A stretch of DNA of 64,000 nucleotides from Acetobacter ghanensis (GCF_001499675.1 NZ_LN609302.1:2265896-2329895), one strand, 5' to 3'; shown: positions 47,471-58,443, numbered from the stretch's first letter. Notes: generated by a model not told the origin, from the sequence alone. Numbers and translations: made by a program.

Positions 47471-48685
47471 ATGCTGCGTGTGCTGCACCACCGGACCTAC
47501 CGCCACCTGTTTGGCGCACAGGTTGTTGCCCTGACAGGAACAGGCCTGGCCACCGTAGCCTTGGGGCTGCTGGCCTTCCAAGTAGCCGGAGAGCACGCAG
47601 GTGCGGTGCTGGGAACTGCACTGGCCATAAAAATGCTAGCCTATGTGGGGGTAGCCCCATTGGCGGCCGCCTTTGCGGACCTCCTACCGCGCCGCATGAT
47701 GCTGGTGCTGCTGGACCTTGTGCGCTGCCTTGTTGCGGCCTGCCTGCCCTTTGTGAACACAGCGTGGGAAATTTACGTTCTTATCTTTGTGCTGCAATCC
47801 GCCTCTGCTGCGTTTACCCCCACATTCCAAGCCACCATTCCCGATATTCTGCCCGATGAGCAGGACTACACGGATGCCCTTTCCCTCTCCCGCATAGCGT
47901 ATGACACGGAGAGTGTTCTCAGCCCGCTGCTGGCTGCGGCTCTGTTAGGGGTTATGTCTTTTCATGTTCTGTTTGTGGGCACGGCTATTGGCTTTTTGTG
48001 CTCCGCAGCCCTTGTGGTGTCCGTACGCCTGCCCAGCGCCCGCAAAGCGCCTCACCGTGGTGTTTACGAACGGACAACACGCGGCATTCGTCTGTACCTT
48101 GCAACGCCTCGGCTCCGTGGCCTGCTGGCTATTGATCTGGCCGTTGCGGCTGCGGCTTCCATTGTGCTGGTGAATACCGTTGTTTACGTGCAGGGTCATT
48201 TTGGATTGGGGCAAAGCGCTACAGCTCTGGCACTAGCCTGCTTTGGCGCTGGGTCCGTAGCGGCGGCACTTGGCCTGCCATGTATGCTGGCGTGTATTGC
48301 CGACCGCACTGTTATGCTGGCAGGCGCCACACTCCTATGCGCCGGGGCATTTATGGCCATATGGTTGCCCAGCTATGGCTGGCTGCTACCACTGTGGGCA
48401 TTGCTGGGCGTTGGTTACTCGGTTGCACAAACACCATCGGGGCGTCTGCTACGCCGCTCTGGCGCACCGGAAGACCGACCTGCCCTGTTTGCGGCCCAGT
48501 TTTCACTCTCTCATGGGTGTTGGCTGCTGGCTTACCCGCTGGCGGGTAGCTTGGGGGCCACATTCGGCCTGCCCATTGCTGCGGGTGGGTTATGTGCACT
48601 AACCGTCATGGCCTCTTTACTGGCCCTCCGCATCTGGCCGGCGCATGACCCGGCAGATGCCCCAGCCGACATCCCCTCCGCCTGA
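47471..48685 (+). CDS. Major facilitator superfamily transporter
   Basis: The 404-residue product is strongly hydrophobic with about twelve membrane helices. It resembles MFS exporters, with RHLFGAQVVALTGTGLATVALGLLAFQV at the N-terminus (in pieces), the loop 2-3 motif AAFADLLPRRMMLVLLD and SASAAFTPTFQATIPDIL. The substrate cannot be inferred from sequence. The DUF156 regulator immediately upstream suggests induction by a metal or thiol stress. It ends 56 bases before the convergent ELM1-like gene. Confidence 0.82.
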   Translation: MLRVLHHRTYRHLFGAQVVALTGTGLATVALGLLAFQVAGEHAGAVLGTALAIKMLAYVGVAPLAAAFADLLPRRMMLVLLDLVRCLVAACLPFVNTAWEIYVLIFVLQSASAAFTPTFQATIPDILPDEQDYTDALSLSRIAYDTESVLSPLLAAALLGVMSFHVLFVGTAIGFLCSAALVVSVRLPSARKAPHRGVYERTTRGIRLYLATPRLRGLLAIDLAVAAAASIVLVNTVVYVQGHFGLGQSATALALACFGAGSVAAALGLPCMLACIADRTVMLAGATLLCAGAFMAIWLPSYGWLLPLWALLGVGYSVAQTPSGRLLRRSGAPEDRPALFAAQFSLSHGCWLLAYPLAGSLGATFGLPIAAGGLCALTVMASLLALRIWPAHDPADAPADIPSA

Positions 48686-48741
48686 GCATGGCCCATTAGG
48701 CAGCCCAATAGGAGGGCAAGCCTGTAACGTGTTGGTGTTAC

Positions 48742-49773
48742 TTAAAAACCCAGCCTGTTGTGCATTTCGCCAACCAGTTCGGGCGTGTCATCAAGCGGGG
48801 TTACAAACCACGGTGCAGGCAGGCGGGTGGCATCCTCACCCAGCACACGCACACGCCCGGCCAGTTCCAGCTCTTCCACAAATTCTTGAATCCGGCGGGA
48901 TTTACCCGGCAGCGGAAAAACCGTGACAGGCGCATGACCGGCCACGGATTCGGACATCATGGACACGCTATCAATGGTGACAAGCAGATTATCGGCACAG
49001 GCAATCAGCCCGATATAGGGGTTATCCCCTTCCCCATCCCACACAAAACCGCCTGCGGGTTCTATAATCTGCTTAAGGGCAGCCAACGCCTGCGGGTCTG
49101 TACGGCGGGAGGCCGTTACAATCAGGCTTCCGCCCTCGGCCTGCCGCGTTTGCACCAGCACATTGGCCAGTCTGCGGGCTTCCGCCTCCCCAAGATGAAA
49201 ACGCCCGTTGGACCCCCCAACCAGTGCGGCCACCAGCGGACGGGGCAAATGGGCAAGCCGTGGCTCCCATGCCTGCTTGGCATGTTCCAGCTGCTCCTGC
49301 GTCAGACCGTGCAACGCGGTACGACCCAGCAACACATTGGGGCCGGAAATATCATCATGACGGCAGGCAATAATCAGATCAAAGCGGGAGAGAGACTGAC
49401 GTGGATTCTGTATCTGCACCACGGGGCGAGAGGTGGAGCGCAGGGCTGCCCCAATGGCGCCACCCTTACCGCCAATGCTGATAACAACATCCGAACGCAA
49501 AAGATCGGCGTGGGACTCCAGCGTCTGCCCGCTGCTACCACGCAGGCAGGGACGCCCAAGCCAGCGAGGCCCAGCCAGCACCACACGCGCAACACGGCTG
49601 GGGCACACGGGCTGGAAAGTCCCGTCCCATCCAGCACGATGGGCCAGCCCCAATGCCTGCGAGCGCATACCGGCAAAATTCTCCCCCACAACAAAAGCAT
49701 GGGGTGCCGTGTTGGTAAAAACCTCCTGAGGGTTTGAACCAGTTTGCGCACCTGCATACATTGCGCTCGCCAT
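48742..49773 (-). CDS. Mitochondrial-fission ELM1-like protein
   Basis: This family is widespread in alphaproteobacteria and related to plant ELM1; the bacterial function is not established. The ~343-residue product contains SDVVISIGGKGGAIGAALR, VQIQNPRQSLSRFDLIIACRHDD, GGSNGRFHLG, LIVTASRRTDPQAL, DGEGDNPYIGLIACADNLLVT and SVSMMSESVAGHAPV in order, a GT-B-like glycosyltransferase layout. The ATG at 49773 has GGAGG ten bases upstream. The frame stays open far upstream and overlaps the divergent helicase, which I reject. It is cytosolic. Confidence 0.8.
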   Translation of the reverse strand: MASAMYAGAQTGSNPQEVFTNTAPHAFVVGENFAGMRSQALGLAHRAGWDGTFQPVCPSRVARVVLAGPRWLGRPCLRGSSGQTLESHADLLRSDVVISIGGKGGAIGAALRSTSRPVVQIQNPRQSLSRFDLIIACRHDDISGPNVLLGRTALHGLTQEQLEHAKQAWEPRLAHLPRPLVAALVGGSNGRFHLGEAEARRLANVLVQTRQAEGGSLIVTASRRTDPQALAALKQIIEPAGGFVWDGEGDNPYIGLIACADNLLVTIDSVSMMSESVAGHAPVTVFPLPGKSRRIQEFVEELELAGRVRVLGEDATRLPAPWFVTPLDDTPELVGEMHNRLGF

Positions 49774-49906
49774 AACGCGCATTCCTCCGCTACACATCGG
49801 CCTCTGCAACCACGCGCTTTGCATGGTCCGCTTTGTCCTTGCAACCGGATTGCCTTTAAAAGCAAGGCACCTTGTACGCATTCCAGACCACGAGAAAGGC
49901 AACAGT

Positions 49907-51125
49907 ATGTCCGCTAGCTTCAAGGAGACGGGTCTGTCCCCAGCCCTTTGCGCCAACGCACAACAGGCAGGTATGGCAGAACCGACCCCCATCCAGCTTG
50001 CTGCCATACCCGCCGCACTGGCCGGGCGGGACATTCTGGCCACAGCCCCCACCGGCACAGGCAAAGCGGCTGCTTACGTGCTGCCCATGCTGCACAGGCT
50101 GCTCAAGGCCCGCAAACCCCGCACGCTGCTGGTTATGGTCCCCACGCGTGAGCTGGTGCTGCAAACGGCCAAGGTTTTTAAAACATGTATGGGGGAGACT
50201 GGTAAAAACAGACCAGTTCCAAAGCCCCCCGTCTGCCCATTATCTGCCTTTTGGCGGCGCGGACCGGGATGAGCAGGCCATTGAACTGACCCATACCAGC
50301 GGGTACCCCCGTATTCTCATTGCCACACCCGGCCGCCTGCTGGACTTTATTGGTACAGGCACGTGTGACCTGTCCGACTGTTTTCAACTGGTCATGGACG
50401 AATGCGATCGCCTGTTCACGCACGAGTTTGAGGAGGAAACGCGGACCATCCTCAACTACCTGCCCACACCACGGCAGACACTGGCTTTTTCCGCCACCAT
50501 GCCAGCCGCCTGCAAAACCATGCTGGCCAGCATTGTGCATAAGCCGATTGAACTCAGCGTGGAAAAGCCGCCGGAGGAACGCCCCGCCATCCGCCAAGGC
50601 GTTCTGTTTTTGGAAGACGACCAGAAAATCGCTTTCCTCAAAACCTTTTTTGGCCGGAGCCCCAAAACACGCAGCATCGTTTTTGTGCGCACCAAGGCCG
50701 AGGCGGATACTCTGGCAGCCACGCTTAAAAAAGCACGTCTGGCCGTGGCCCCCCTGCACGGAGACCTGACGCAGGACAAACGTACCAGCACAGTGGCCAG
50801 TTTTGGCGCGGGCCGTCTGTTTATTCTGGTCGCAACCGATGTGGCCGCACGTGGGCTGGATATTGCCTCCGTCACGCAGGTCATCAATTACGATGTGCCC
50901 GAACAGCCCGAAACCTACCTGCACCGCATTGGCCGTACGGGGCGTGCGGGCAAAAAAGGATCTGCCCTGACCCTTTGCTCCGGCGCCGAGCGCAAACGTT
51001 TGCGGCAGGTGGAAGTGGGCGCACAGGTCAAACTCCGTGTATTAAGCATGGAGCAGGCTCTGCCGTCCGCTACACCAACCGCCCCCCGGCAGGATAAGCC
51101 ACGCACCCGACCAGCCCGCGCATAA
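49907..51125 (+). CDS. DEAD-box-type RNA helicase with variant motifs, frameshifted
   Basis: This is an RNA helicase-like protein with Q motif (FKETGL and PTPIQ), motif Ia PTRELVLQ, Ib TPGRLLDF, III SAT, V TDVAARGLDI and VI HRIGRTGRAG. Motif I reads PTGTGKA (Ala54 in place of Thr) and motif II reads DECD. After about KVFKT the frame breaks between 50175 and 50240, most likely in the G run 50191-50195 or the A run 50204-50208. Removing one base joins both halves into ~405 residues. The ATG at 49907 is preceded by GAGAAAGG. Confidence 0.82.
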
Positions 51126-51136
51126 GCACACACCTC

Positions 51137-51173
51137 GACCGGGGCAGGCCATGCCGTAACCTGCCCTCCGGTC
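51137..51173 (+). other. Hairpin downstream of the helicase gene
   Basis: GACCGGGGCAGG pairs with CCTGCCCTCCGGTC across an 11-base loop, beginning 12 bases after the helicase stop. No T run follows, so it is not a classical intrinsic terminator. It may stabilise the transcript end or act with Rho. Confidence 0.45.
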
Positions 51174-51311
51174 AACGCGCATGGCATGGGAGGGATTGCA
51201 GCCAAACGCAACCCGAACCATACTCGGCAGTATGTGGTGCAGTTCTTTCCCTCCTCACCCATTCTGCCGCGCTTTAAACGCAACGCCCCGCAATAATGCA
51301 CCGGGCCAGCC

Positions 51312-52343
51312 ATGAGCTGTGCCTCCAAACGCCAGCACAGTGGCAAAAGCACTTACCGCTTTCGCACCTTGTCGGAAGTTCTGCCGCCTCCCCTCCCGGC
51401 TCTGCCCCATGCCGCACCAGAGGCACCGCCACCGGACCTGACACAATGGGTGCAGGGTAATTGTGGCATCAGAGGGGTGCATCATTTTGAAAGCCATAAA
51501 CCCGGCCCACACATTGCCGTAACTGCGCTGATGCATGGGAACGAATACGCCGGAGCCCATGCCCTTGCGCAAATTCTGGCTACTCCACTCCAGCCAACGC
51601 TTGGTCGACTAAGCCTTATCTTCCTCAATCTGGAAGCCTATGCAGCGTTTGACCCACGCCGCCCCTCCCAGTTCCGCTTTGTTGAAGAGGATATGAACAG
51701 GCTGTGGATGCCTGAGTTGATCCGCTCTGCACATTCATCGGTGGAAATGCGCCGGGTGCGTGAACTGCTGCCCGTGATCGACACGGTGGATGTACTGCTG
51801 GACCTGCACAGCATGACATGGCCCTCCGCCACACTGCTGCTGACCAGCATGGCAGAACGCAACCTGCTTATGGCGAATACGCTAGCCTGCGGACAGGCCA
51901 AACCTCCGCAAGTTGTGCTGGATCAGGGGCACCCTGCAGGACCGCGACTCATTGATTATGAGCGGTTTTCCGACCCTACAGGCACTGCCCGCGCCTGCCT
52001 GCTGGAAGCAGGGCAACACTGGACCCGCTCCGCCACCGAACAAAGCCTGCTTACGGCCCGCATCTTTCTGGCCCAGCACGGCATGATTCCGCCTTTGCCT
52101 GTTCCTGCTCCCACGCACAGTTGCGTTCATGCCATGGTGACTGACTGCGTAGTGGCACAAACCGCAGGCTTTGCCTTTATCCGCTCCTTTATGGGAGGGG
52201 ACATTATTGAACATGCAGGAACCCTGATTGCCATTGATGGGATGGATGAAATCCGCACCCCATATAACAACTGCATGTTGGTCATTCCTAACCTGCGCCC
52301 CCGCCGTGGGCACACAGCCGTGCGACTGGCGCGCGTTCTGTAA
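51312..52343 (+). CDS. Succinylglutamate desuccinylase/aspartoacylase family protein
   Basis: This is an M14-like zinc hydrolase that removes acyl groups from amino acids or related amides. The 343-residue product has zinc-ligand motif HGNE (His75, Glu78) in TALMHGNEYAGAHAL, the second zinc His166 in DLHSM, and RFVEEDMNRLW with the substrate-binding Asn-Arg. No arginine-degradation genes are nearby, so AstE function is not supported. The first ~40 residues are Pro-rich and non-conserved, and no clear ribosome site precedes the ATG, so the true start may be later. Confidence 0.8.
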   Translation: MSCASKRQHSGKSTYRFRTLSEVLPPPLPALPHAAPEAPPPDLTQWVQGNCGIRGVHHFESHKPGPHIAVTALMHGNEYAGAHALAQILATPLQPTLGRLSLIFLNLEAYAAFDPRRPSQFRFVEEDMNRLWMPELIRSAHSSVEMRRVRELLPVIDTVDVLLDLHSMTWPSATLLLTSMAERNLLMANTLACGQAKPPQVVLDQGHPAGPRLIDYERFSDPTGTARACLLEAGQHWTRSATEQSLLTARIFLAQHGMIPPLPVPAPTHSCVHAMVTDCVVAQTAGFAFIRSFMGGDIIEHAGTLIAIDGMDEIRTPYNNCMLVIPNLRPRRGHTAVRLARVL

Positions 52344-52398
52344 AACTACCCAGAGGTTCAGCGTCGTTTAAAGTCCGATGAAACGCCCCCGAACTGAC

Positions 52399-52436
52399 AA
52401 AAAAAGGGCGCGGGAGTTATCTCCCACGCCCTTTTT
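52399..52436. terminator. Bidirectional intrinsic terminator between the aspartoacylase-like gene and glyA
   Basis: A stem of AGGGCGCGGGAG with CTCCCACGCCCT around a TTAT loop is flanked by A and T runs (about seven A on the left, five T on the right). It serves both converging genes. Confidence 0.85.
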
Positions 52437-52460
52437 AGGGTCACCCAATAAAAACGCGGA

Positions 52461-53749
<1,289 letters not shown>

Positions 53750-54232
53750 TCGGGTGTTCCCTCAAAATCAAACTGTCGTTTGGCAACATGCCTGCCGGGC
53801 GGCAGATGGCGGTCAATCGTTACAGGCCCAGCATACTCTGGTCAGACTATGCGCAAGGCCTGTTATATAGCAGACAGAAGCACTGGATGGTCTCTTACCC
53901 TGTTCCACGCCCGCCTGACAGGAGAAAAAATTCAACAAGGCAGAACCCTGCCCCTTGATGTCCTCCGCTTTTACACACAGCCCGCCGCCGGATAAACTGC
54001 AAACAACGCAGGATTTAAACCTTGGCCCGCAGTTGGGCCAGTATCGGCCGCCTGTAAATTTGCGCGCCACCGCCCCAACTTGCCCGCGCGGAGCTGATCT
54101 TTGCTGCACCGGGGTTGCATAACATGGGCAGGAGCGCATACTTCCGCCCGTCTTATTCACCCCTGTTTGTTCTGCCATTAACCGGGCCAGAAACCGACCC
54201 CATGGCAGACATCGTGCAAGGAGATCCCGCCC
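53750..54232. other. 483-base divergent gap between glyA and hemB
   Basis: This region must hold the promoters of glyA (minus) and hemB (plus). I see no tRNA, hairpin with T run, or repeat. A 48-codon plus-strand frame at 53849-53995 (starting MRKACYIADRSTGW, ending FYTQPAAG) looks protein-like, but it has no clear ribosome site and I recognise no family; it could be a remnant. The end of the gap carries the hemB ribosome site AAGGAG at 54218-54223. Confidence 0.4.
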
Positions 54233-55237
54233 ATGATGGCTGGTCGTTTCCCTTTGGCCCGCCCGCGCCGCAACCGGTATGACGATGCGACACGCCGCCT
54301 GGTTGCCGAAACCTCACTGGGCATCAGCAACCTGATCTGGCCGATTTTTTTCATGGAAGGCACAGACACCACAACCGAAGTGTCCTCCATGCCCGGCGCG
54401 CACCGTGTGACGCTCGACCGGCTTGCAAAGCATGTGGAACCTGCCGCCAAGCTCGGTATTCCCGCGCTTGCCCTGTTCCCCATTACTCCGGCTGAAGCAC
54501 GGGATGAAACGGGGACAGAAGCCCTGAACCCGGACAACCTGATGTGCCGTGCAGCCCGGTTGCTCAAAAAAGAATTCCCCGACATGGCCCTGATCGGGGA
54601 TGTGGCGCTAGACCCCTACACCTGCCACGGCCACGATGGCGTCATTGAAGATGGCTACGTGGTGAACGAAGCCTCCGTTCAGATCCTGTCCCAACAGGCC
54701 GTCAATCAGGCCTTGGCCGGGGTGGATATTATTGCCCCGTCCGACATGATGGATGGCCGCATTGGCACCATCCGGCAGGATCTGGATGTTAATGGTCTGG
54801 TTAATACCCGGATCATGTCCTACGCCGCCAAGTATGCCTCCGCCTTCTATGGCCCGTTCCGCGATGCGTTGGGTTCTGGCGGTCTGCTCAAAGGGGACAA
54901 AAAGACCTACCAGATGGACCCCGCCAATAGCGACGAGGCCCTGCGCGAAGTGGAGATGGACATAGCCGAAGGGGCCGATATGGTTATGGTCAAACCCGGC
55001 ATGCCCTACTTGGACATTATCCGCCGCGTAAAAGATACGTTCAGCGTGCCGACTTTTGCGTATCAGGTCTCGGGAGAATATGCGATGTTGATGGCAGCCA
55101 TCAACAATGGCTGGCTAGACCGCGACCGCGCCATAATGGAAAGCCTGATGGCCTTCCGCCGTGCTGGCGCCAATGGCGTACTCACGTATTTTGCCATTGA
55201 AGCCGCGCAGCATATCCGCGAACGGTCGGGCCTGTAA
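54233..55237 (+). CDS. hemB: Delta-aminolevulinic acid dehydratase (porphobilinogen synthase)
   Basis: HemB condenses two aminolevulinate molecules to porphobilinogen in haem synthesis. The 334-residue product has both active-site lysines, in SYAAKYASAFYGPFRDA and VMVKPGMPYLD. The zinc-cysteine region found in animal-type enzymes reads DVALDPYTCHGHDGV, so two of its three cysteines are replaced by Ala and Asp, which indicates the Mg-dependent type. AAGGAG precedes the ATG at 54233; the adjacent ATG at 54236 is also possible. Confidence 0.95.
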   Translation: MMAGRFPLARPRRNRYDDATRRLVAETSLGISNLIWPIFFMEGTDTTTEVSSMPGAHRVTLDRLAKHVEPAAKLGIPALALFPITPAEARDETGTEALNPDNLMCRAARLLKKEFPDMALIGDVALDPYTCHGHDGVIEDGYVVNEASVQILSQQAVNQALAGVDIIAPSDMMDGRIGTIRQDLDVNGLVNTRIMSYAAKYASAFYGPFRDALGSGGLLKGDKKTYQMDPANSDEALREVEMDIAEGADMVMVKPGMPYLDIIRRVKDTFSVPTFAYQVSGEYAMLMAAINNGWLDRDRAIMESLMAFRRAGANGVLTYFAIEAAQHIRERSGL

Positions 55238-55312
55238 CCACCAAGCCTGGCCCATGCCGGGCATAAGCGGGCTGGCTCTGGCTGGCCCGCCGTGCATCCG
55301 GGATTGCCGACC

Positions 55313-56086
55313 ATGACATCTCCGCTGCGGAACCCGCAGTTTTTTTATACCACAACCCCACAACCATGCCCCTATCTGGGTGGGCGCATGGAACGCAAGA
55401 TTTTGGCTGATCTGGCCGTCCCCGATGCAGACAGCCTGCATAGCCGCCTGTCCTGCGCAGGTTTCCGTCGCAGTCACACTCTGGCTTACGCGCCTCTGTG
55501 CGAGGGATGTTCGGCCTGCATTCCTATCCGCCTGCCCGTTGCGGATTTTACGCCCAGCCGCACCCAGAGGCGGGTATGGAACCGCAACACCGATCTGACC
55601 GCCACCCTGCTCCCCCCGACCGCAACGGGCGAACAGTACACGCTGTTCCGCCATTACCTGAACACCCGCCATGCGGACGGTGAAATGGCGAGCATGGGCC
55701 CGCGTGATTACCGGATTATGGTTGAAGAAACCACGGTCGATACCCAGATCATCGAATTCCGCACACCAGACCAAAAGCTGGTTGCCGTTAGCCTGACCGA
55801 CACGTTGGATGATGGGCTTTCGGCCGTGTACAGCTTTTATGACCCCCAACTGCCTGCCCGGTCACTGGGGAGCTATGTTGTTCTTTTTCTGGTGCGGCAG
55901 ACTTACCTGCTACGCCGTCCTTACCTGTATTTGGGCTACTGGATTCCGGGCAGCCCCAAAATGGCCTATAAAAGCAGCTTCCGCCCGGCGGAAATCCTGC
56001 GGCAGGATACATGGCAGGCACTGGACCTGTCTCAGCCAATCAACACTGACCGGGCTGAGCTCTTCCCCGAGGCTCCGTTGTTCTAG
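55313..56086 (+). CDS. bpt: Aspartate/glutamate leucyltransferase (Bpt/ATE family)
   Basis: This aminoacyl-tRNA-protein transferase adds leucine to N-terminal Asp or Glu and so marks proteins for ClpAP in the N-degron pathway. The 257-residue product has the N-terminal CPYLGGRMERKI motif and YAPLCEGCSACIPIRLPV, two Cys-containing regions typical of ATE domains, then GSYVVLFLVRQT and YLGYWIPGSPKMAYKSSFRP. The ATG at 55313 is preferred; an in-frame ATG seven codons upstream lacks homology. It lies 75 bases after hemB. Confidence 0.92.
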   Translation: MTSPLRNPQFFYTTTPQPCPYLGGRMERKILADLAVPDADSLHSRLSCAGFRRSHTLAYAPLCEGCSACIPIRLPVADFTPSRTQRRVWNRNTDLTATLLPPTATGEQYTLFRHYLNTRHADGEMASMGPRDYRIMVEETTVDTQIIEFRTPDQKLVAVSLTDTLDDGLSAVYSFYDPQLPARSLGSYVVLFLVRQTYLLRRPYLYLGYWIPGSPKMAYKSSFRPAEILRQDTWQALDLSQPINTDRAELFPEAPLF

Positions 56087-56148
56087 CCTGCCGCACCTGT
56101 TCCTGCATAAAATCAAGCCGTAAACCGGCCACCACAAGCCAAAAGGGC

Positions 56149-58359
56149 TTAGCCCTTTTTGTTCGCCCATGTGGGAGCCAGCTTGCCAACGGCCGCACGC
56201 TTGCCCAGCCAGTCCTGCAAATCCGCCATGGCGCGGCAACGCACCGTACCCGGCCAGACCAGCCCTTCCGCCGCTGTAAACACAACGGCCTGCCGCAACT
56301 TGTCCCCATCCGGATATTTCTGCAATGCCACACCAAGGCCACGCGTCATAACCGGAAGCTGATCAAGCGGGAAAATCAGGAACCGTCGGTTATCACCCAG
56401 CACTGCCACGTGGTCGCCCTGCGCGGGAATACACAGTTGGGCGGATTCCTCTCCCTTAAGGTTAAGCACCTGACGGCCAGACCGCTTTTCCGCCACCAGA
56501 GAGTCATCCTCCACCACCATGCCGCGTCCAGCACTGGAGGCAATAAGGCGTTTGCCGCCTTCCTCCAGCACAAACACCGCCAGCAATTCCTCATCGTTAG
56601 ACAGGTCAATCAGCAGGCGCACAGGCTGGCCATCACCACGCCCGCGCGGCAGGTCCGCCCCTTTAACCGTAAAGGCCCGGCCATCGGTTGCAAAAAAGCA
56701 CAGCCGGTCCGTACTCTGGCAGGGAATGGCCAGTTTGAGGCCATCACCTTCCTTGAACTTCTGGTTATCCAGATCAACGTTATGGCCCTTAACCGCACGG
56801 ACCCACCCCTTCTGGGACAGGATCATGGTCAGGGGTTCACGCTCCACTGTTTCCACAACTGAAATATCGACGGGTTTGGGAGCGGCCAGAATGGTGCTGC
56901 GCCGGGGGCCAACACGCCCCTTACCAAACACCTTGACCATTTTATCCAGTTCTTGCCCGATCTGCTTCCAGCGCAGTTTTTCATCCCCCAGCAGGGCGAG
57001 TAGTCCGGCTTTTTCGGCCGAAAGTGCATCATGCTCCTTGCGGATTTCCATTTCCTCAAGGCGGCGCAAGCTGCGCAACCGCATGTTCAGCACAGACTCT
57101 GCCTGCATATCGGTCAAACCAAACGTTGCCATCAGGCTGGCCTTGGCGTCGTCTTCCTCACGGATAATGCGAATGACCTCATCCAGATTAAGGTAAACGA
57201 TCAGAAAACCTGCAAGAATTTCCAGCCGTTTTTCCACGGCGGCCAACCGGTAACGGCTGCGGCGTTCCAGCACCTCGTGCCGGTGGTCCAGCCATGCCTG
57301 CAATACCTGCTTAAGCCCCATAACACCGGGCGAGCGGTCGGCTCCAAGCACGTTCATGTTCAGGGGGAAGCGGCTTTCCAGCGAGGTAGCCCTGAACAGG
57401 GTCTCCATCAGCACTTCCGGCTCAATGCCACGTGTTTTGGGTTCCAGAATCAGCCGGATTTCATCTGTACTTTCATCCCGGATGTCCCCCAGAAGCGGGA
57501 GTTTTTTCTGCTCCAGCAGATCGGCCACCTGCTCAATCAGGCGCGACTTCTGAACCTGATACGGTATTTCCGACACCACAATGTGCCATGTGCCAAACCG
57601 CCCCTGCTCCACGGCCCACCGCGCACGCATACGGAAGCCCCCACGCCCCGTTTCGTAAGCCTGCAAAATGGCCGAGGCATCCTCCACGATCAGCCCGCCT
57701 GTAGGAAAATCCGGGCCCGGCATAAGGGCCAGCAGGTCCTGCGTGGTAGAGGCTGGTTTACGCGCCAGCAAAGCCGCCGCGGCACACACTTCCGCCGCGT
57801 TATGGGGCGGGATGCTCGTTGCCATCCCCACGGCGATACCTGCCGCACCGTTAGCCAGAAGGTTGGGAAAAGCCGCTGGCAACACAATAGGTTCCTGCTC
57901 CTCACCATCATAGGTGGGGCGAAAATCCACTGCATCGCTCTCAATCCCGTCCAGCAGGGCCACGGCCACTTCCGTCAGGCGGGCCTCCGTGTACCGCATG
58001 GCAGCGGCGTTATCACCGTCGATCGAGCCAAAATTGCCCTGCCCTTCCACCAACGGATAACGGGCGGCAAATTCCTGCGCCAGACGCACCAGTGCTTCGT
58101 AAACAGAGGCATCGCCGTGAGGGTGGAACTTACCAATAACGTCCCCCACCACACGCGCGCATTTTTTAAAACCCGAGGCAGGGTCCAGCTTGAGCTGGTG
58201 CATGGCGTAAACCAGCCGCCTGTGTACAGGCTTAAGCCCGTCCCGCACATCTGGCAGCGAGCGCGACATGATGGTGGACAAAGCATAGGCCAGATAACGC
58301 TCACTGAGCGCATCTGCCAGTTTTGTCTCCTCAATATGACCTTCAAATGTCTCGTTCAT
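56149..58359 (-). CDS. parC: DNA topoisomerase IV subunit A
   Basis: ParC is the cleavage subunit that decatenates daughter chromosomes with ParE. The 736-residue product has the catalytic pair R122-Y123 in AAMRYTEARL, the N-terminal SLPDVRDGLKPVHRR and the quinolone-region motif HPHGDASVYEAL. At the position of E. coli ParC Ser80 there is Ala84, a change usual in alphaproteobacteria that may lower sensitivity of this target. The C-terminal beta-pinwheel is shorter than in GyrA, supporting ParC. It ends the rpsB-tsf-recO-parC run. Confidence 0.93.
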   Translation of the reverse strand: MNETFEGHIEETKLADALSERYLAYALSTIMSRSLPDVRDGLKPVHRRLVYAMHQLKLDPASGFKKCARVVGDVIGKFHPHGDASVYEALVRLAQEFAARYPLVEGQGNFGSIDGDNAAAMRYTEARLTEVAVALLDGIESDAVDFRPTYDGEEQEPIVLPAAFPNLLANGAAGIAVGMATSIPPHNAAEVCAAAALLARKPASTTQDLLALMPGPDFPTGGLIVEDASAILQAYETGRGGFRMRARWAVEQGRFGTWHIVVSEIPYQVQKSRLIEQVADLLEQKKLPLLGDIRDESTDEIRLILEPKTRGIEPEVLMETLFRATSLESRFPLNMNVLGADRSPGVMGLKQVLQAWLDHRHEVLERRSRYRLAAVEKRLEILAGFLIVYLNLDEVIRIIREEDDAKASLMATFGLTDMQAESVLNMRLRSLRRLEEMEIRKEHDALSAEKAGLLALLGDEKLRWKQIGQELDKMVKVFGKGRVGPRRSTILAAPKPVDISVVETVEREPLTMILSQKGWVRAVKGHNVDLDNQKFKEGDGLKLAIPCQSTDRLCFFATDGRAFTVKGADLPRGRGDGQPVRLLIDLSNDEELLAVFVLEEGGKRLIASSAGRGMVVEDDSLVAEKRSGRQVLNLKGEESAQLCIPAQGDHVAVLGDNRRFLIFPLDQLPVMTRGLGVALQKYPDGDKLRQAVVFTAAEGLVWPGTVRCRAMADLQDWLGKRAAVGKLAPTWANKKG

Positions 58360-58443
58360 GCTCGGCCCCAGAAAAAACGGTGCGATGTGTTACGGCCCAG
58401 ACATACCGCTACATGCGCGGTTGTGCCAGCCTTGGTGCGCACA

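Noticed and set aside
54597..54645. HemB lacking zinc cysteines as a defect
   Set aside because: Absence of the cysteine cluster is the normal state of Mg-dependent HemB enzymes in many proteobacteria.
58095..58125. Ala at the ParC quinolone-target position as acquired resistance
   Set aside because: Ala at this position is common in alphaproteobacterial ParC, so it is more likely ancestral than selected.
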